Part shown: positions 6,722 through 15,318 of the stretch, in pieces | How positions within the stretch are numbered: the stretch's first letter is position 1 | Layout of the letters: each line of letters starts with the position of its first letter | Source of the DNA: a bacterium | Lineage (GTDB): Bacteria; Joyebacterota; Joyebacteria; Joyebacterales; Joyebacteraceae | Reading direction: 5' to 3' | Assembly: GCA_025774935.1 (NCBI GenBank) | Contig: JALGZK010000005.1 | Location: forward strand, 248,001-312,000 | Length of the DNA: 64,000 bases | Program-made: the position numbers and the translations under genes | The notes under the pieces: model-generated | What the model saw: the letters and a program-made list of their open reading frames with translations, nothing else | What the model was told of the DNA's origin: nothing | Database searches by the model: none

Positions 6722-7915
6722 CTACCCCAGTTCCTTCTCGAGTCGCTTCTTGAGTGCGGGGAGCACTTCGAAGACGTCGCCGACGATCCCGAACGTCGCG
6801 GTCTTGAAGATCGGCGCGTCGGGATCCTTGTTCACGGCGACGATGCACTTGGAGGACTGCATGCCCGCGAGGTGCTGCACGGCGCCCGATATTCCGCAGG
6901 CGACGTAGAGCTTCGGCTGGACCGTTTTCCCCGTCTGACCCACCTGGTGCGAGTAAGGAATCCACCCGGCGTCGACCGCCGCGCGCGACGCGCCGACGGC
7001 CCCCCCTAAAACCTGCGCGAGGTCTTCGACCAGGTTGAAGTTCTCCGGGGCACCGAGTCCGCGGCCGCCGGACACGATGACGTCGGCCTCCGCGATGTTC
7101 ACGGTCTGCGTGAGGTCCTTCACGAACTCGACGAACTCCGTTCGGGACTCGAGGAGCCCGACCGGAGCGTCGGCCTTCACGATCTCGCCCTTCCGCGCGG
7201 GATCGGGATCGAGAGCGGTCATCACCTTGTGGCGAACAGTCGCCATTTGGGGACGGTGGTTCGGGCAGACTATCGTGGCCATGATGTTCCCGCCGAACGC
7301 CGGCCGCGTCTGCATCAGGAGTCCGTCGTCGCCGATCGCGAGACCAGTGCAGTCGGCGGTGAGACCGCTCCTGACCTTGATGGCGACACGCGGGATGAGC
7401 GACCGTCCGACCGAGGTCCCTCCGGTCAGGACGATCTCCGGCTTGTGCTCGTCTATCAGAGAGGCGACGACGTTCGAGTACGGCTCGTCGAGGTAGTGCT
7501 CGAGCGCCGGGTTGTCGACGACATAGACGGTGTCCGCGCCGTGGGCGACCAGGTCGTTCCCGAGGTCCCCGACGTTCGAGCCCATGAGGACGGCCGAGAG
7601 CGTCGTGCCGAGCGTGTCGGCGAGCTCTCTCCCCTTCCCGAGGAGCTCGTACGATACGCCGTGCATCTCGCCGTCGCGCTGCTCGGCCACGATCCAGACG
7701 CCGCGGTACCCTTCGGTCGAGGGACGTTCGGCAGCCGCGTCCTTTCGGAGGATGATCGCGTCGAACTTGCACGGCTCAACGCACGCGCCGCAGAGCGTGC
7801 AGTTGTCCTTGATGACGGCGATGCCGTCCACCATCTCGATGGCGTCGTAGAGGCAGGCCTTGATGCAGAGCTCGCAGCCTACACAGCGGTCCTCGAGTAC
7901 CTCGATGCTGCTCAA
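6722..7915 (-). CDS. etfA: Electron transfer flavoprotein alpha subunit with N-terminal 2[4Fe-4S] ferredoxin domain
   Basis: The chosen TTG start at 7915 has GGGGAG 8 bases upstream and gives 397 residues. Residues 11-21 and 39-49 carry two ferredoxin clusters (CVGCELCIKAC and CTLCGACVEPC). The ETF alpha fold follows, with the C-terminal FAD-binding region including SGGRGLGAPENFNLVEDLA, SHQVGQTGKTVQPKLYVACG and AVNKDPDAPIFKTATFGIVGD. EtfA shuttles electrons from acyl-CoA dehydrogenase. A ferredoxin extension like this occurs in CarE of the electron-bifurcating caffeyl-CoA reductase. It is the last gene of the run that begins with the fatty-acid genes, 34 bases after etfB. The longer ORF in the track starts inside etfB and is unlikely. 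Confidence 0.92.
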   Translation of the reverse strand: MSSIEVLEDRCVGCELCIKACLYDAIEMVDGIAVIKDNCTLCGACVEPCKFDAIILRKDAAAERPSTEGYRGVWIVAEQRDGEMHGVSYELLGKGRELADTLGTTLSAVLMGSNVGDLGNDLVAHGADTVYVVDNPALEHYLDEPYSNVVASLIDEHKPEIVLTGGTSVGRSLIPRVAIKVRSGLTADCTGLAIGDDGLLMQTRPAFGGNIMATIVCPNHRPQMATVRHKVMTALDPDPARKGEIVKADAPVGLLESRTEFVEFVKDLTQTVNIAEADVIVSGGRGLGAPENFNLVEDLAQVLGGAVGASRAAVDAGWIPYSHQVGQTGKTVQPKLYVACGISGAVQHLAGMQSSKCIVAVNKDPDAPIFKTATFGIVGDVFEVLPALKKRLEKELG

Positions 7916-7949
7916 CGCCTTGACTCCCCGGCCGGTCGGACCGGCCCCG

Positions 7950-8741
7950 TCACGCCTCGCTCCTGAGGAGCGGGACGAGCTCCTTCGCGAGTGCGTCGAC
8001 CGTCTCGTCGACCTCGCCCTCGAACACCGTGCCCGACGCCCTCGGTTCGGGCGCGAAGACCTTGATGACCCGTGTCGGCGAGCCATCGAGTCCGAGCTCG
8101 GCGGAGTCGACCTCGAGATCGTCCTCGCCCCAGACGGTGATCTCCGCCTTCTTCGCCTTCATCTTCCCTTTGAGCGAGGGAAGCCTCGGCTCGTTGATCT
8201 CCTTCACGACCGTGAAGACCGCGGGCAGCGGGACCGAGAGGACATCGTGCCCGTCCTCGAGCATCCGCTCCGCGCGCGCCGTCCCGTTCTCTACCTCGAG
8301 CTTCTTGACGTAGGTGACCTGGGGGACGTCGAGGAAGGTGGCGACCCCGGGACCCACCTGGGCCGTGTCGCCGTCGATCGCCTGCTTGCCGCAGAGGATG
8401 ACGTCCGGCACGCCGAGCTTCCGGATTCCGGCCGCGAGCGTGTAGGAGGTCGACCAGGTGTCGGACCCGGCGAAAGCGCGATCGGAGAGGAGGACGGCGT
8501 CGTCCGCGCCGAGGGCGATCGCCTCCCGGAGGGCCGTCTCGACCTGCGGCGGTCCCATCGACATGATCGTCACGGTCCCCTCCCCCGCCGACTCGCGGAT
8601 GCGGAGCCCCTCCTCGATCGCGTACATGTCGAACGGGTTCACGATCGACGGGACGCCCTCGCGAACGAGCGTGTTCGTCTCCGGGTCGATCCGGACGTCG
8701 GTCGTGTCGGGGACCTGCTTGATGAGGACGACGATCTTCAT
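7950..8741 (-). CDS. etfB: Electron transfer flavoprotein beta subunit, bifurcating-type look
   Basis: At 263 residues this is the usual EtfB length. It starts MKIVVLIKQVPDT and carries the nucleotide-binding EtfB core: NPFDMYAIEEGLRIRE, AIALGADDAVLLSDRAFAGS, ILCGKQAIDGDTAQVGP and EINEPRLPSLKGKMKAKK. The segment DRAFAGSDTWSTSYTLA resembles bifurcating (NADH-using) EtfB proteins more than mitochondrial ones; that is a judgement from memory of the family. It forms a heterodimer with the EtfA encoded next and takes electrons from, or gives them to, the acyl-CoA dehydrogenase encoded 46 bases upstream. Confidence 0.93.
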   Translation of the reverse strand: MKIVVLIKQVPDTTDVRIDPETNTLVREGVPSIVNPFDMYAIEEGLRIRESAGEGTVTIMSMGPPQVETALREAIALGADDAVLLSDRAFAGSDTWSTSYTLAAGIRKLGVPDVILCGKQAIDGDTAQVGPGVATFLDVPQVTYVKKLEVENGTARAERMLEDGHDVLSVPLPAVFTVVKEINEPRLPSLKGKMKAKKAEITVWGEDDLEVDSAELGLDGSPTRVIKVFAPEPRASGTVFEGEVDETVDALAKELVPLLRSEA

Positions 8742-8787
8742 GCGTTCGGGCGGCCGGTGGGCGCGGGTCGCGCCGAGACCTGCGGCC

Positions 8788-9987
8788 CTACTCCCCCCTC
8801 TTCTCCTTCGCCGCGCTCTCCTTGATGATCGACGACGCGATGATCGACCGCTGGATCTGGTTCGTGCCCTCGTAGATCTGCGTGATCTTCGCGTCCCGCA
8901 TCATCTTCTCGACCGGGTACTCCTTCATGTAGCCGTACCCGCCGAGGACCTGCACGGCGTCGGTCGTGACCTTCATGGCGACGTCGGAGGCGAACACCTT
9001 CGCCATGGCCGAGATCTTCCCGATGTCCTTCACGCCGGCGTCGACCATCCTTGCCGATGCGTAGACGAGGGCCCGCGCGGCCTCGATCTGGGTCGCCATG
9101 TCCGCAAGCATGAACTGGAGCCCCTGGAACGACGCGACGGGCTGCCCGAACTGCTCGCGGTGCCGCGCGTACTTCACGGCCTCGTCGAAGGCGCCCTGGG
9201 CTATCCCGAGAGCCTGGGCGGCGACGCCGGGGCGCGACTTGTCGAACGTGCGCATCGCGACCATGAACCCCATGCCCTCGCGCCCGAGCAGGTTCTCCTT
9301 AGGCACGCGGACGTCCTGGAAGATGAGCTCGCGCGTCGCCGAGCCGCGGATGCCCATCTTGTCTTCCTTCTTCCCGAAGTCGAAGCCGGGCGTCCCCTTC
9401 TCGACGATGAACGCGGAGATGCCCCGGATCCCGGCGCCCTTCTTCGTCCGCGCGATGACTGTGTACGTCTCGGCCTCGCCGCCGTTCGTGATCCACTGCT
9501 TCGTCCCGTTCAGGACGTACTCGTCTCCGTCGAGCTCGGCGCGCGTCTCGACCGCGCCCGCGTCGCTGCCCGCGTTGGCCTCGGTCAGGCCGAAGGCCGC
9601 GAGCTTCGTGCCGGCCGCGATCTCCGGAAGGTACTTCTTCTTCTGCTCGTCGTTCCCGAACAGGAGGATCGGGTAGGCGCCGAGCGCCGAGGCCGCGAAG
9701 GCGAGCGCGATGCCGCCGCAGACCTTCGAGAGCTCCTCGGTCGCGATGCACATCTCGAGGACGCCACCGCCGAACCCGCCGTACGCCTCCGGGATGTAGA
9801 CCCCGTAGATGTCGGAGTCGGCCATGACCTTGACGACGTCCCACGGGAACTCGCCGGTCTCGTCGTAGTGGGCGCGGACCGGGAGGATCTTCTCCCTCGC
9901 GATCTGCGCGCAGAGCTCCTTGAGCATCATCTGCTCTTCGGTGAACCCCAGGCTCACCTCCGGCTCGGTCGTGACGGTCTGGCTCAT
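8788..9987 (-). CDS. Acyl-CoA dehydrogenase (short/medium-chain type)
   Basis: The protein has 399 residues with the three-part ACAD fold. Signatures include EAYGGFGGGVLEMCIATEEL, FGLTEANAGSDAGAVETRA, KQWITNGGEAETYTVIA and RHREQFGQPVASFQGLQFML. The C-terminal DAKITQIYEGTNQIQR holds the catalytic base (Glu near 373) as in butyryl-CoA dehydrogenases. FAD-linked oxidation of acyl-CoA to enoyl-CoA, or the reverse in bifurcating complexes, is the family reaction. Its start overlaps the rnc stop (ATGA). The order dehydrogenase-etfB-etfA matches complexes in which all three proteins form one enzyme. Chain-length specificity cannot be read from the sequence. Confidence 0.92.
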   Translation of the reverse strand: MSQTVTTEPEVSLGFTEEQMMLKELCAQIAREKILPVRAHYDETGEFPWDVVKVMADSDIYGVYIPEAYGGFGGGVLEMCIATEELSKVCGGIALAFAASALGAYPILLFGNDEQKKKYLPEIAAGTKLAAFGLTEANAGSDAGAVETRAELDGDEYVLNGTKQWITNGGEAETYTVIARTKKGAGIRGISAFIVEKGTPGFDFGKKEDKMGIRGSATRELIFQDVRVPKENLLGREGMGFMVAMRTFDKSRPGVAAQALGIAQGAFDEAVKYARHREQFGQPVASFQGLQFMLADMATQIEAARALVYASARMVDAGVKDIGKISAMAKVFASDVAMKVTTDAVQVLGGYGYMKEYPVEKMMRDAKITQIYEGTNQIQRSIIASSIIKESAAKEKRGE

Positions 9988-10841
9988 GACGATTGCTCCT
10001 TCTTCCCGCCGCGGGACCGGCGGCGCCTGCGCGACCGCGACGATCTGCGGCGGCCGCCGCCCTTCTTGCCTTTAAGCAGGCCCAGCTTCGCAAGCGCGTT
10101 CCTCGCGGCCATCTGCTCGGCCTCCTTCTTGTTCTTTCCCTCACCCCGCCCGAGCGACCGCCCTCCCAGTCTCAGTTCGACGAAGAACGTCCGGGCGTGC
10201 TCGGGGCCCTTCGCGGATACGACGCGGTATCTCGGACGCGAGCCGAGCTTCTTCTGGGCGTGCTCCTGCACCATGCTCTTGTAGTTCCTGTACTCATCGG
10301 TGGCGAGGAACTCGTCGATGCCGGAGAGGAGGTGATTCTCCACGAATCTCCGCGCCGCGTCCAGTCCGGAATCGAGGTAGATCGCCCCGATCACGGCCTC
10401 GAACGCGTCCGAGAGAATCGACGCCCTCGACGCCCCTCCCGACAGCCTCTCGTTCTCAGAAAGCAGGATGTAGTCGCCGAGACGGAGCTCCTCGGCGCGT
10501 CTGGAGAGGATCGGCTCGCTCACGACGAGCGACTTGATCTTGGTGAGACGCCCTTCCTGACGTCGTTCGTATCGGGCGTAGAGGTGCTCGTTGACCACGA
10601 GCCCGAGGACGGCGTCTCCCAGGAACTCCATCCGCTCGTTCGACTCGCCCCTGTCCAGGTCGATGTCGTGCACGTACGAACGGTGCATCAACGCCTGGTT
10701 CAGGAGGACGAGGTCGCGGAACCGGACACCGAGGATCTTACAGAGCCTCTCAAGCGCGGTCAGTCGTTCCCGACCAAGACCGTTGGTCGGGCGCCTCACG
10801 AGAGACGTGAGTCGTTCAATCAGGCTGTTGGACCTGGCCAT
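9984..10841 (-). CDS. rnc: Ribonuclease III with basic C-terminal tail
   Basis: The ATG at 10841 gives 285 residues; the track ORF starts inside fabF. The RNase III domain carries the signature NERMEFLGDAVLGLVVNEHL with the acidic metal ligands, then a later DAFEAVIGAIYLDSG. It is followed by a double-stranded RNA-binding domain (NYKSMVQEHAQKKLG to KEAEQMAARNALAKLG). The enzyme cuts double-stranded regions of rRNA precursors and mRNAs. After the dsRBD comes an Arg/Ser/Lys-rich tail of about 30 residues (GRRRSSRSRRRRRSRGGKK), longer than usual and probably disordered and RNA-binding. rnc often follows acpP/fabF in bacteria, as here. Confidence 0.95.
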   Translation of the reverse strand: MARSNSLIERLTSLVRRPTNGLGRERLTALERLCKILGVRFRDLVLLNQALMHRSYVHDIDLDRGESNERMEFLGDAVLGLVVNEHLYARYERRQEGRLTKIKSLVVSEPILSRRAEELRLGDYILLSENERLSGGASRASILSDAFEAVIGAIYLDSGLDAARRFVENHLLSGIDEFLATDEYRNYKSMVQEHAQKKLGSRPRYRVVSAKGPEHARTFFVELRLGGRSLGRGEGKNKKEAEQMAARNALAKLGLLKGKKGGGRRRSSRSRRRRRSRGGKKEQSS

Positions 10842-10854
10842 GGACGCGTCATTT

Positions 10855-12096
10855 CTAGTCCTCGAACCGGCGTACGGCGAGCACGGCATTGTGCCCCCCG
10901 AAGCCGAACGAGTTGGTGAGCGCGTGCTGGATGGTCGCTTCCTTGGCCTGGTTGGGGACGTAGTCGAGATCGCACTCGGGATCGGGCGTCTCGTAGTTGA
11001 TCGTGGGCGGGATCAGCGAGTTCTTGACCGCGAGGGTCGTCGCGATGAACTCGAAACCTCCGGCGGCGCCGAGGAGGTGGCCGACCATCGACTTCGTCGA
11101 TGAGACGGCCAGCTTCGCAGCGTGCTCGCCGAAGACGGACTTCACTGCCGCGGTCTCGAACTTGTCGTTCAGAGGAGTCGACGTGCCGTGCGCGTTGATG
11201 TACTGGACGTCCTCGGGGGATATCCCCCCGTCGGACATCGCGAGCGCCATGGCTCGAGCGCCCCCCTCGCCTCCCGGCGCTGGAGCGGTCATGTGGTAAG
11301 CGTCGGCTGTCGCCGCGTAGCCCACGACCTCGCCCTTGATCTCCGCGCCACGCTTCCGCGCGTGTTCGAGCTCCTCGAGCACCACGATTCCGGCGCCCTC
11401 CCCGAGGACGAAGCCGTCCCGGTTCAAGTCGAACGGCCGCGACGCCTTGTCGGGCTCGTCGTTCCGGAACGTCACCGCCTTCATGTTGGCGAATCCGCCG
11501 ACCGCCATCGGGCTGATGGCCGCCTCTGTGCCGCCGGTGACTATCATCTCGGCGTCCCCGTCCCGGATCGCCCGGAACGATGTGCCGATGGCGTGCGCTC
11601 CCGAAGCGCATGCCGAGACCGTGGCGAAATTCGGACCCTTCAGACCCAGCGCTATCGACACCATACCCGACGGCATATCGGCGATCATCATCGGGATGAA
11701 GAACGGGCTGATTCTGCGCGGCCCCTTCTCCATGAGCATCGTGTGCTGGTTCTCGAAGGTCTGAATCCCTCCGACACCTGATCCTATGATCACGCCCGTC
11801 CGGTCCGGATCGTATCCTCCATCTTCCAGACCGGCGTCCTTCCAGGCCATCTGCGTGGCGGCCACCGCGTACTGGCAGCACGGGTCCATCTTCCGAGCCT
11901 CGCGCTTGTCCATGAACGCCTCGGGGTCGAAGCCCTTCAGCTCGCACGCGATCTTCACCGGAAAATCAGAGACGTCGAATGTCGTGATGGGGCCGCACGC
12001 GTTCTCCCCCGCGACGAGCGCCTTCCACGAGCTCTCAAGATCCAGTCCGAGCGGGGACAGCGTCCCCATCCCGGTGACCACCACTCTTCTCTGCAT
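10855..12096 (-). CDS. fabF: Beta-ketoacyl-ACP synthase II
   Basis: The start at 12096 (MQRRVVVTGMGTLSPLG) matches the family N-terminus and has GGAAGGA upstream, giving 413 residues. Active-site residues are visible: Cys163 in TVSACASGAHAIG, His in INAHGTSTPLNDKFE and His in STKSMVGHLLGAAGG. It condenses malonyl-ACP with acyl-ACP in fatty-acid elongation in the cytoplasm. It follows acpP after 127 bases that hold a GC-rich hairpin, so its level may be set below that of acpP. Confidence 0.96.
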   Translation of the reverse strand: MQRRVVVTGMGTLSPLGLDLESSWKALVAGENACGPITTFDVSDFPVKIACELKGFDPEAFMDKREARKMDPCCQYAVAATQMAWKDAGLEDGGYDPDRTGVIIGSGVGGIQTFENQHTMLMEKGPRRISPFFIPMMIADMPSGMVSIALGLKGPNFATVSACASGAHAIGTSFRAIRDGDAEMIVTGGTEAAISPMAVGGFANMKAVTFRNDEPDKASRPFDLNRDGFVLGEGAGIVVLEELEHARKRGAEIKGEVVGYAATADAYHMTAPAPGGEGGARAMALAMSDGGISPEDVQYINAHGTSTPLNDKFETAAVKSVFGEHAAKLAVSSTKSMVGHLLGAAGGFEFIATTLAVKNSLIPPTINYETPDPECDLDYVPNQAKEATIQHALTNSFGFGGHNAVLAVRRFED

Positions 12097-12201
12097 TCCT
12101 TCCCTCTCCGCGATAATGGACCTTCCCCAGAGCCGCACCCGAGGAGTCCTCCCCCGGCGCGACGTCGAGAGGACGGCCGCGGCTCCGCGGGATGCGCGAG
12201 G

Positions 12202-12221
12202 CCCCGGCCGCCCGGTCGGGG
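12202..12221 (-). terminator. Hairpin directly after acpP, probable attenuator
   Basis: CCCCGGCCG and CGGTCGGGG pair over about 9 bases (one G-U) within two bases of the acpP stop codon. There is no U-run. Between acpP and fabF such a structure could partly end transcription or protect the 3' end of the acpP message, fitting the high demand for acyl carrier protein. Confidence 0.45.
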
Positions 12222-12223
12222 AC

Positions 12224-12472
12224 CTACGAGCTTGCAGCCACCTTCTTCTCGAGGTACGCCACGATGTCGCCCACGGTCTTGAGACCCTCGGCTTCGTCCG
12301 TGTCGTCAGCGATGATGTTGAACTCGTCCTCGAGAGAGAACAGGATGTCCGCCTGCTCGAGCGAATCGGCTCCCAGATCCTCCACGATCGCGGCCTCCAT
12401 CGTCACCTGGCCGGCGTCGATCTGGAGCTTCTCCGCGATGACCGCCTTGACCTTCTCTGCCACGTCCGCCAT
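12224..12472 (-). CDS. acpP: Acyl carrier protein
   Basis: This is a small acidic protein of 82 residues. The phosphopantetheine attachment serine is Ser37 in DLGADSLEQADILFSLEDEF. The canonical motif is GADSLDTVELVM; the variant EQADILF lacks the usual valine-glutamate pair, though the DSL core is intact. It carries growing acyl chains between the Fab enzymes encoded on both sides. The start is preceded by a purine-rich GGGG-containing site. Confidence 0.96.
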   Translation of the reverse strand: MADVAEKVKAVIAEKLQIDAGQVTMEAAIVEDLGADSLEQADILFSLEDEFNIIADDTDEAEGLKTVGDIVAYLEKKVAASS

Positions 12473-12517
12473 CGACGTTCCCCCTTGACTCCGTGCGTCC
12501 AGGGACGGCCTCTCCCG

Positions 12518-13258
12518 CTACCAGACCATCCCACCGTCTACGTTGACCGTTTGACCAGTGACATAGCTTCCCTCATCGGACGCCAGGAATGCAACCACAT
12601 TCGCGACGTCGTCGGGGGAGCCCAGCCTCCGCAGCATGATCTTGGCCGCGAAGTCCTCCTTGACCTTGTCCGAGAGCGTCTCCGTCATCGCCGTCTCGAT
12701 GAAGCCCGGAGCCACGGCGTTCGCCGTGATGCCCCGGGGACCCAGCTCCCGCGCCGCGGTCTTCGTGAGCGCGATGAGACCGGCCTTCGACGCGGCGTAG
12801 TTCGCCTGTCCGATGTTCCCCACCTGCCCGATGATTGAGGAGATGTTGACGATCCTCCCGTAGCGCTGCGACATCATCGTCCGCGCGACCGCGCGGATGC
12901 AGTTGAAGGCCCCGTTCAGGTTGACGCGGATCACGCGATCCCAGTCGTCCGGCGACATCCGAATGATGAGGTTGTCGCGCGTGATCCCCGCGTTGTTCAC
13001 GAGGATGTCGATGCCCCCGAGATCGGCGACGACCTCCTTCATCACCTCGGTCGCCTCGTCGGCCTTCGAGATGTCGAGCTTGTAGGCCTTCGCCGTCCCG
13101 CCGGCGCCGGCGATCTCCCCGGCTACCGTCTCGGCTCCCTCGAGGTTGACGTCGACAACAGCGACGTGCCCCCCGAGCGAGGCGAGCTTGAGCGCGATGG
13201 ATCGCCCGATGCCCTGTCCCGCACCGGTGACGACTGCTCTCTTCCCCTCGAGACGCAT
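12518..13258 (-). CDS. fabG: 3-oxoacyl-ACP reductase
   Basis: The ATG at 13258 has AGGAGG 8 bases upstream and gives 246 residues; the track start at 13288 adds ten residues without support. It is a short-chain dehydrogenase with the NADPH-binding TGAGQGIGRS at 11-20, NNAGITRDN, the catalytic Ser-Tyr-Lys set in NISSIIGQVGNIGQANYAAS followed by K, and the C-terminal SYVTGQTVNVDGGMVW. It reduces 3-oxoacyl-ACP in the elongation cycle. Confidence 0.96.
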   Translation of the reverse strand: MRLEGKRAVVTGAGQGIGRSIALKLASLGGHVAVVDVNLEGAETVAGEIAGAGGTAKAYKLDISKADEATEVMKEVVADLGGIDILVNNAGITRDNLIIRMSPDDWDRVIRVNLNGAFNCIRAVARTMMSQRYGRIVNISSIIGQVGNIGQANYAASKAGLIALTKTAARELGPRGITANAVAPGFIETAMTETLSDKVKEDFAAKIMLRRLGSPDDVANVVAFLASDEGSYVTGQTVNVDGGMVW

Positions 13259-13316
13259 CCCGTCACCCTCCTCTCTCTGACCCGCCACCGCCGCGCCACG
13301 TCTTCGGCCCGGCGGG

Positions 13317-14255
13317 CTAGCCCGTCGCGATCGTCGCCGGGAGCTTGTCTATGTCGGCGATCTTCCCCGCGCTCGCGCTCTTCGCCGCCGGCTCGATCTT
13401 CCGCATGAGCCCGCGGAGGACGTTGCCGGGTCCTACCTCGACGAAGAGCGACGCCTTCCTGTTCACGAGCGACTTCACGCACTCCATCCATCGGACCGGG
13501 CTCACGAGCTGCTGCGCGAGTCCGTCCCGGATCTGCTCGGGGTCCTCGACCGCCTTGCCGCTGACGTTCGCGACGAACGTGCACTGGGGCTGCTCGATCG
13601 TCGTGGTCGAGAGCGCATCAGCTAGGCCGTCACGCGCGCCGTCGAGGAGCTCGGAGTGGAAAGCCCCGCTCACGTTGAGCTGGATGACCCGCCTCGCTCC
13701 GTGTGTGGCCGCGATGTCCATGGCCTTCTTCACGGCGTCGACCTCTCCCGAGATCACGATCTGCGTCGGCGCGTTCAGGTTGGCGACCTGGACGACGCCG
13801 TCGGCCGAAGCCTCCTTGACGATCGGCTCGATCTGCTCCTCCGTGAGCCCGATCACCGCGGCCATCGTGCCCGGCCTCTCGAGCCCGGCCTCGTACATGA
13901 GCCTGCCGCGCTCCCGGACAGCGCGGACGCCGTCCTCGAGCGTGAGGCTCCTTGCCGCCACGAGCGCTGTGTACTCGCCGAGGCTGTGCCCGGCGGCGGC
14001 CCACGGTTCTATTCCGCGCTCGAGGAGGAGCGTGTGCGCGGCGATGCTCGCGGTCAGCAGAGCCGGCTGCGTGTTGATCGTCTTCCTGAGCTCCTCCTCA
14101 GGTCCTTCGAACGAGAGCGCCGCGAGGTCGACGCCTATGGCTTCCGACGCCCTCTCGTAGATCTCGCGCACGTCGCCCGAGTTCTCGAATAGGTCCTTGG
14201 CCATGCCGACAGCCTGGGAGCCCTGTCCGGGAAAGATGAACGCTATCCTGTCCAT
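13317..14255 (-). CDS. fabD: Malonyl-CoA:ACP transacylase
   Basis: The protein has 312 residues with IAFIFPGQGSQAVGMAKDL at the N-terminus. The nucleophile is Ser91 in GHSLGEYTALVAA and the partner His200 is in VSGAFHSELLDGA. It loads malonyl groups onto ACP. Length and motifs are typical for the family, and it sits between fabH and fabG in the common rpmF-plsX-fabHDG order. Confidence 0.96.
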   Translation of the reverse strand: MDRIAFIFPGQGSQAVGMAKDLFENSGDVREIYERASEAIGVDLAALSFEGPEEELRKTINTQPALLTASIAAHTLLLERGIEPWAAAGHSLGEYTALVAARSLTLEDGVRAVRERGRLMYEAGLERPGTMAAVIGLTEEQIEPIVKEASADGVVQVANLNAPTQIVISGEVDAVKKAMDIAATHGARRVIQLNVSGAFHSELLDGARDGLADALSTTTIEQPQCTFVANVSGKAVEDPEQIRDGLAQQLVSPVRWMECVKSLVNRKASLFVEVGPGNVLRGLMRKIEPAAKSASAGKIADIDKLPATIATG

Positions 14256-14325
14256 TCGGGAGATCCTCTCGTCGGGAGTGCCTCGTCACGCCGGACGGCG
14301 CGCGGGAGCGGCCGGCGACGTCGCG

Positions 14326-15318
14326 TCACCAGCGAAGGAGCGCGGAGCCCCACGTGAAACCGGAACCGAAGGCGACGAGGGCCACGAGCATGCCCTCCTT
14401 GAGCGCGCCCTCTTCTACGGCCTCGGCGAGGGCGATCGGGATCGAGGCCGCAGACGTGTTGCCGTACTTCTGGATGTTGACGTAGACCTTCTCCATCGGC
14501 ATCCCGGCGCGTTCCGCCACGCTCTGGATGATCCTGATGTTCGCCTGGTGCGGGAAGAGGAGGTCGACGTCGTCGCCGGTAAGGCCCTGCTGCTCGAGTA
14601 CCTGCATGACGGCATCGCTCATGTTCTTCGACGCGTTGACGTAGACCTGGCGGCCCTTCATCCTGATGACGTGGTCTCCCGCGCCGACCGTCTCAGTACT
14701 CGACGGGTTTCTCGAACCGCCCGCGGGCTGCTTGATGTAGTCGGAGAGCGAACCGTCACACTTGAGGACGTAGTCGAGGAGCCCCCTCGGCGGCTCGCAG
14801 CACTTGACGACGGCCGCGCCCGCCCCGTCTCCGAACAGCACGCAGGTGTTCCTGTCTGACATGTCGGTGATCTTCGTGAGACACTCGGCGCCGATCAGGA
14901 GCACCGTGTCCACGTTTCCGGACCTGATGAAATTCTGCGCCTGGACGAGTCCGAAGATGAACCCCGAGCATGCGGCCGAGATGTCGTACGCGAACGCGTT
15001 CGTGGCACCGATCGCGTGCTGGACGAGGCACGCCGTCGACGGGAAGAGCATGTCCGGCGTCGCCGTAGCCACGACGATGGCGTCGACATCAAGCGGGTCG
15101 GTCCCCGCCCTCTCGAGAGCCACTCGCGACGCCTCGACAGCGAGGTCTGAGGTCGCGGTGTTCTCGTCGGTGTAGCGCCGTTCCTTGATCCCCGTCATCT
15201 GGGTGATCCACTCGTCCGAGGTGTCGACGATCCTCGTGAAGTCCTCGTTCGTCACCACCTTCGGAGGGACGGCCATGCCGATTCCCGCTATGTAGGCCGT
15301 TCTCTGGCTATCGGGCAT
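14326..15318 (-). CDS. fabH: Beta-ketoacyl-ACP synthase III
   Basis: The protein has 330 residues. The catalytic triad is visible: Cys117 in ISAACSGFIFGL, His in LFPHQANIRIIQ and Asn in KYGNTSAASIPIAL. It starts fatty-acid synthesis by condensing acetyl-CoA or a branched acyl-CoA with malonyl-ACP. Its start codon lies 11 bases inside the end of plsX, suggesting translational coupling. Confidence 0.96.
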   Translation of the reverse strand: MPDSQRTAYIAGIGMAVPPKVVTNEDFTRIVDTSDEWITQMTGIKERRYTDENTATSDLAVEASRVALERAGTDPLDVDAIVVATATPDMLFPSTACLVQHAIGATNAFAYDISAACSGFIFGLVQAQNFIRSGNVDTVLLIGAECLTKITDMSDRNTCVLFGDGAGAAVVKCCEPPRGLLDYVLKCDGSLSDYIKQPAGGSRNPSSTETVGAGDHVIRMKGRQVYVNASKNMSDAVMQVLEQQGLTGDDVDLLFPHQANIRIIQSVAERAGMPMEKVYVNIQKYGNTSAASIPIALAEAVEEGALKEGMLVALVAFGSGFTWGSALLRW

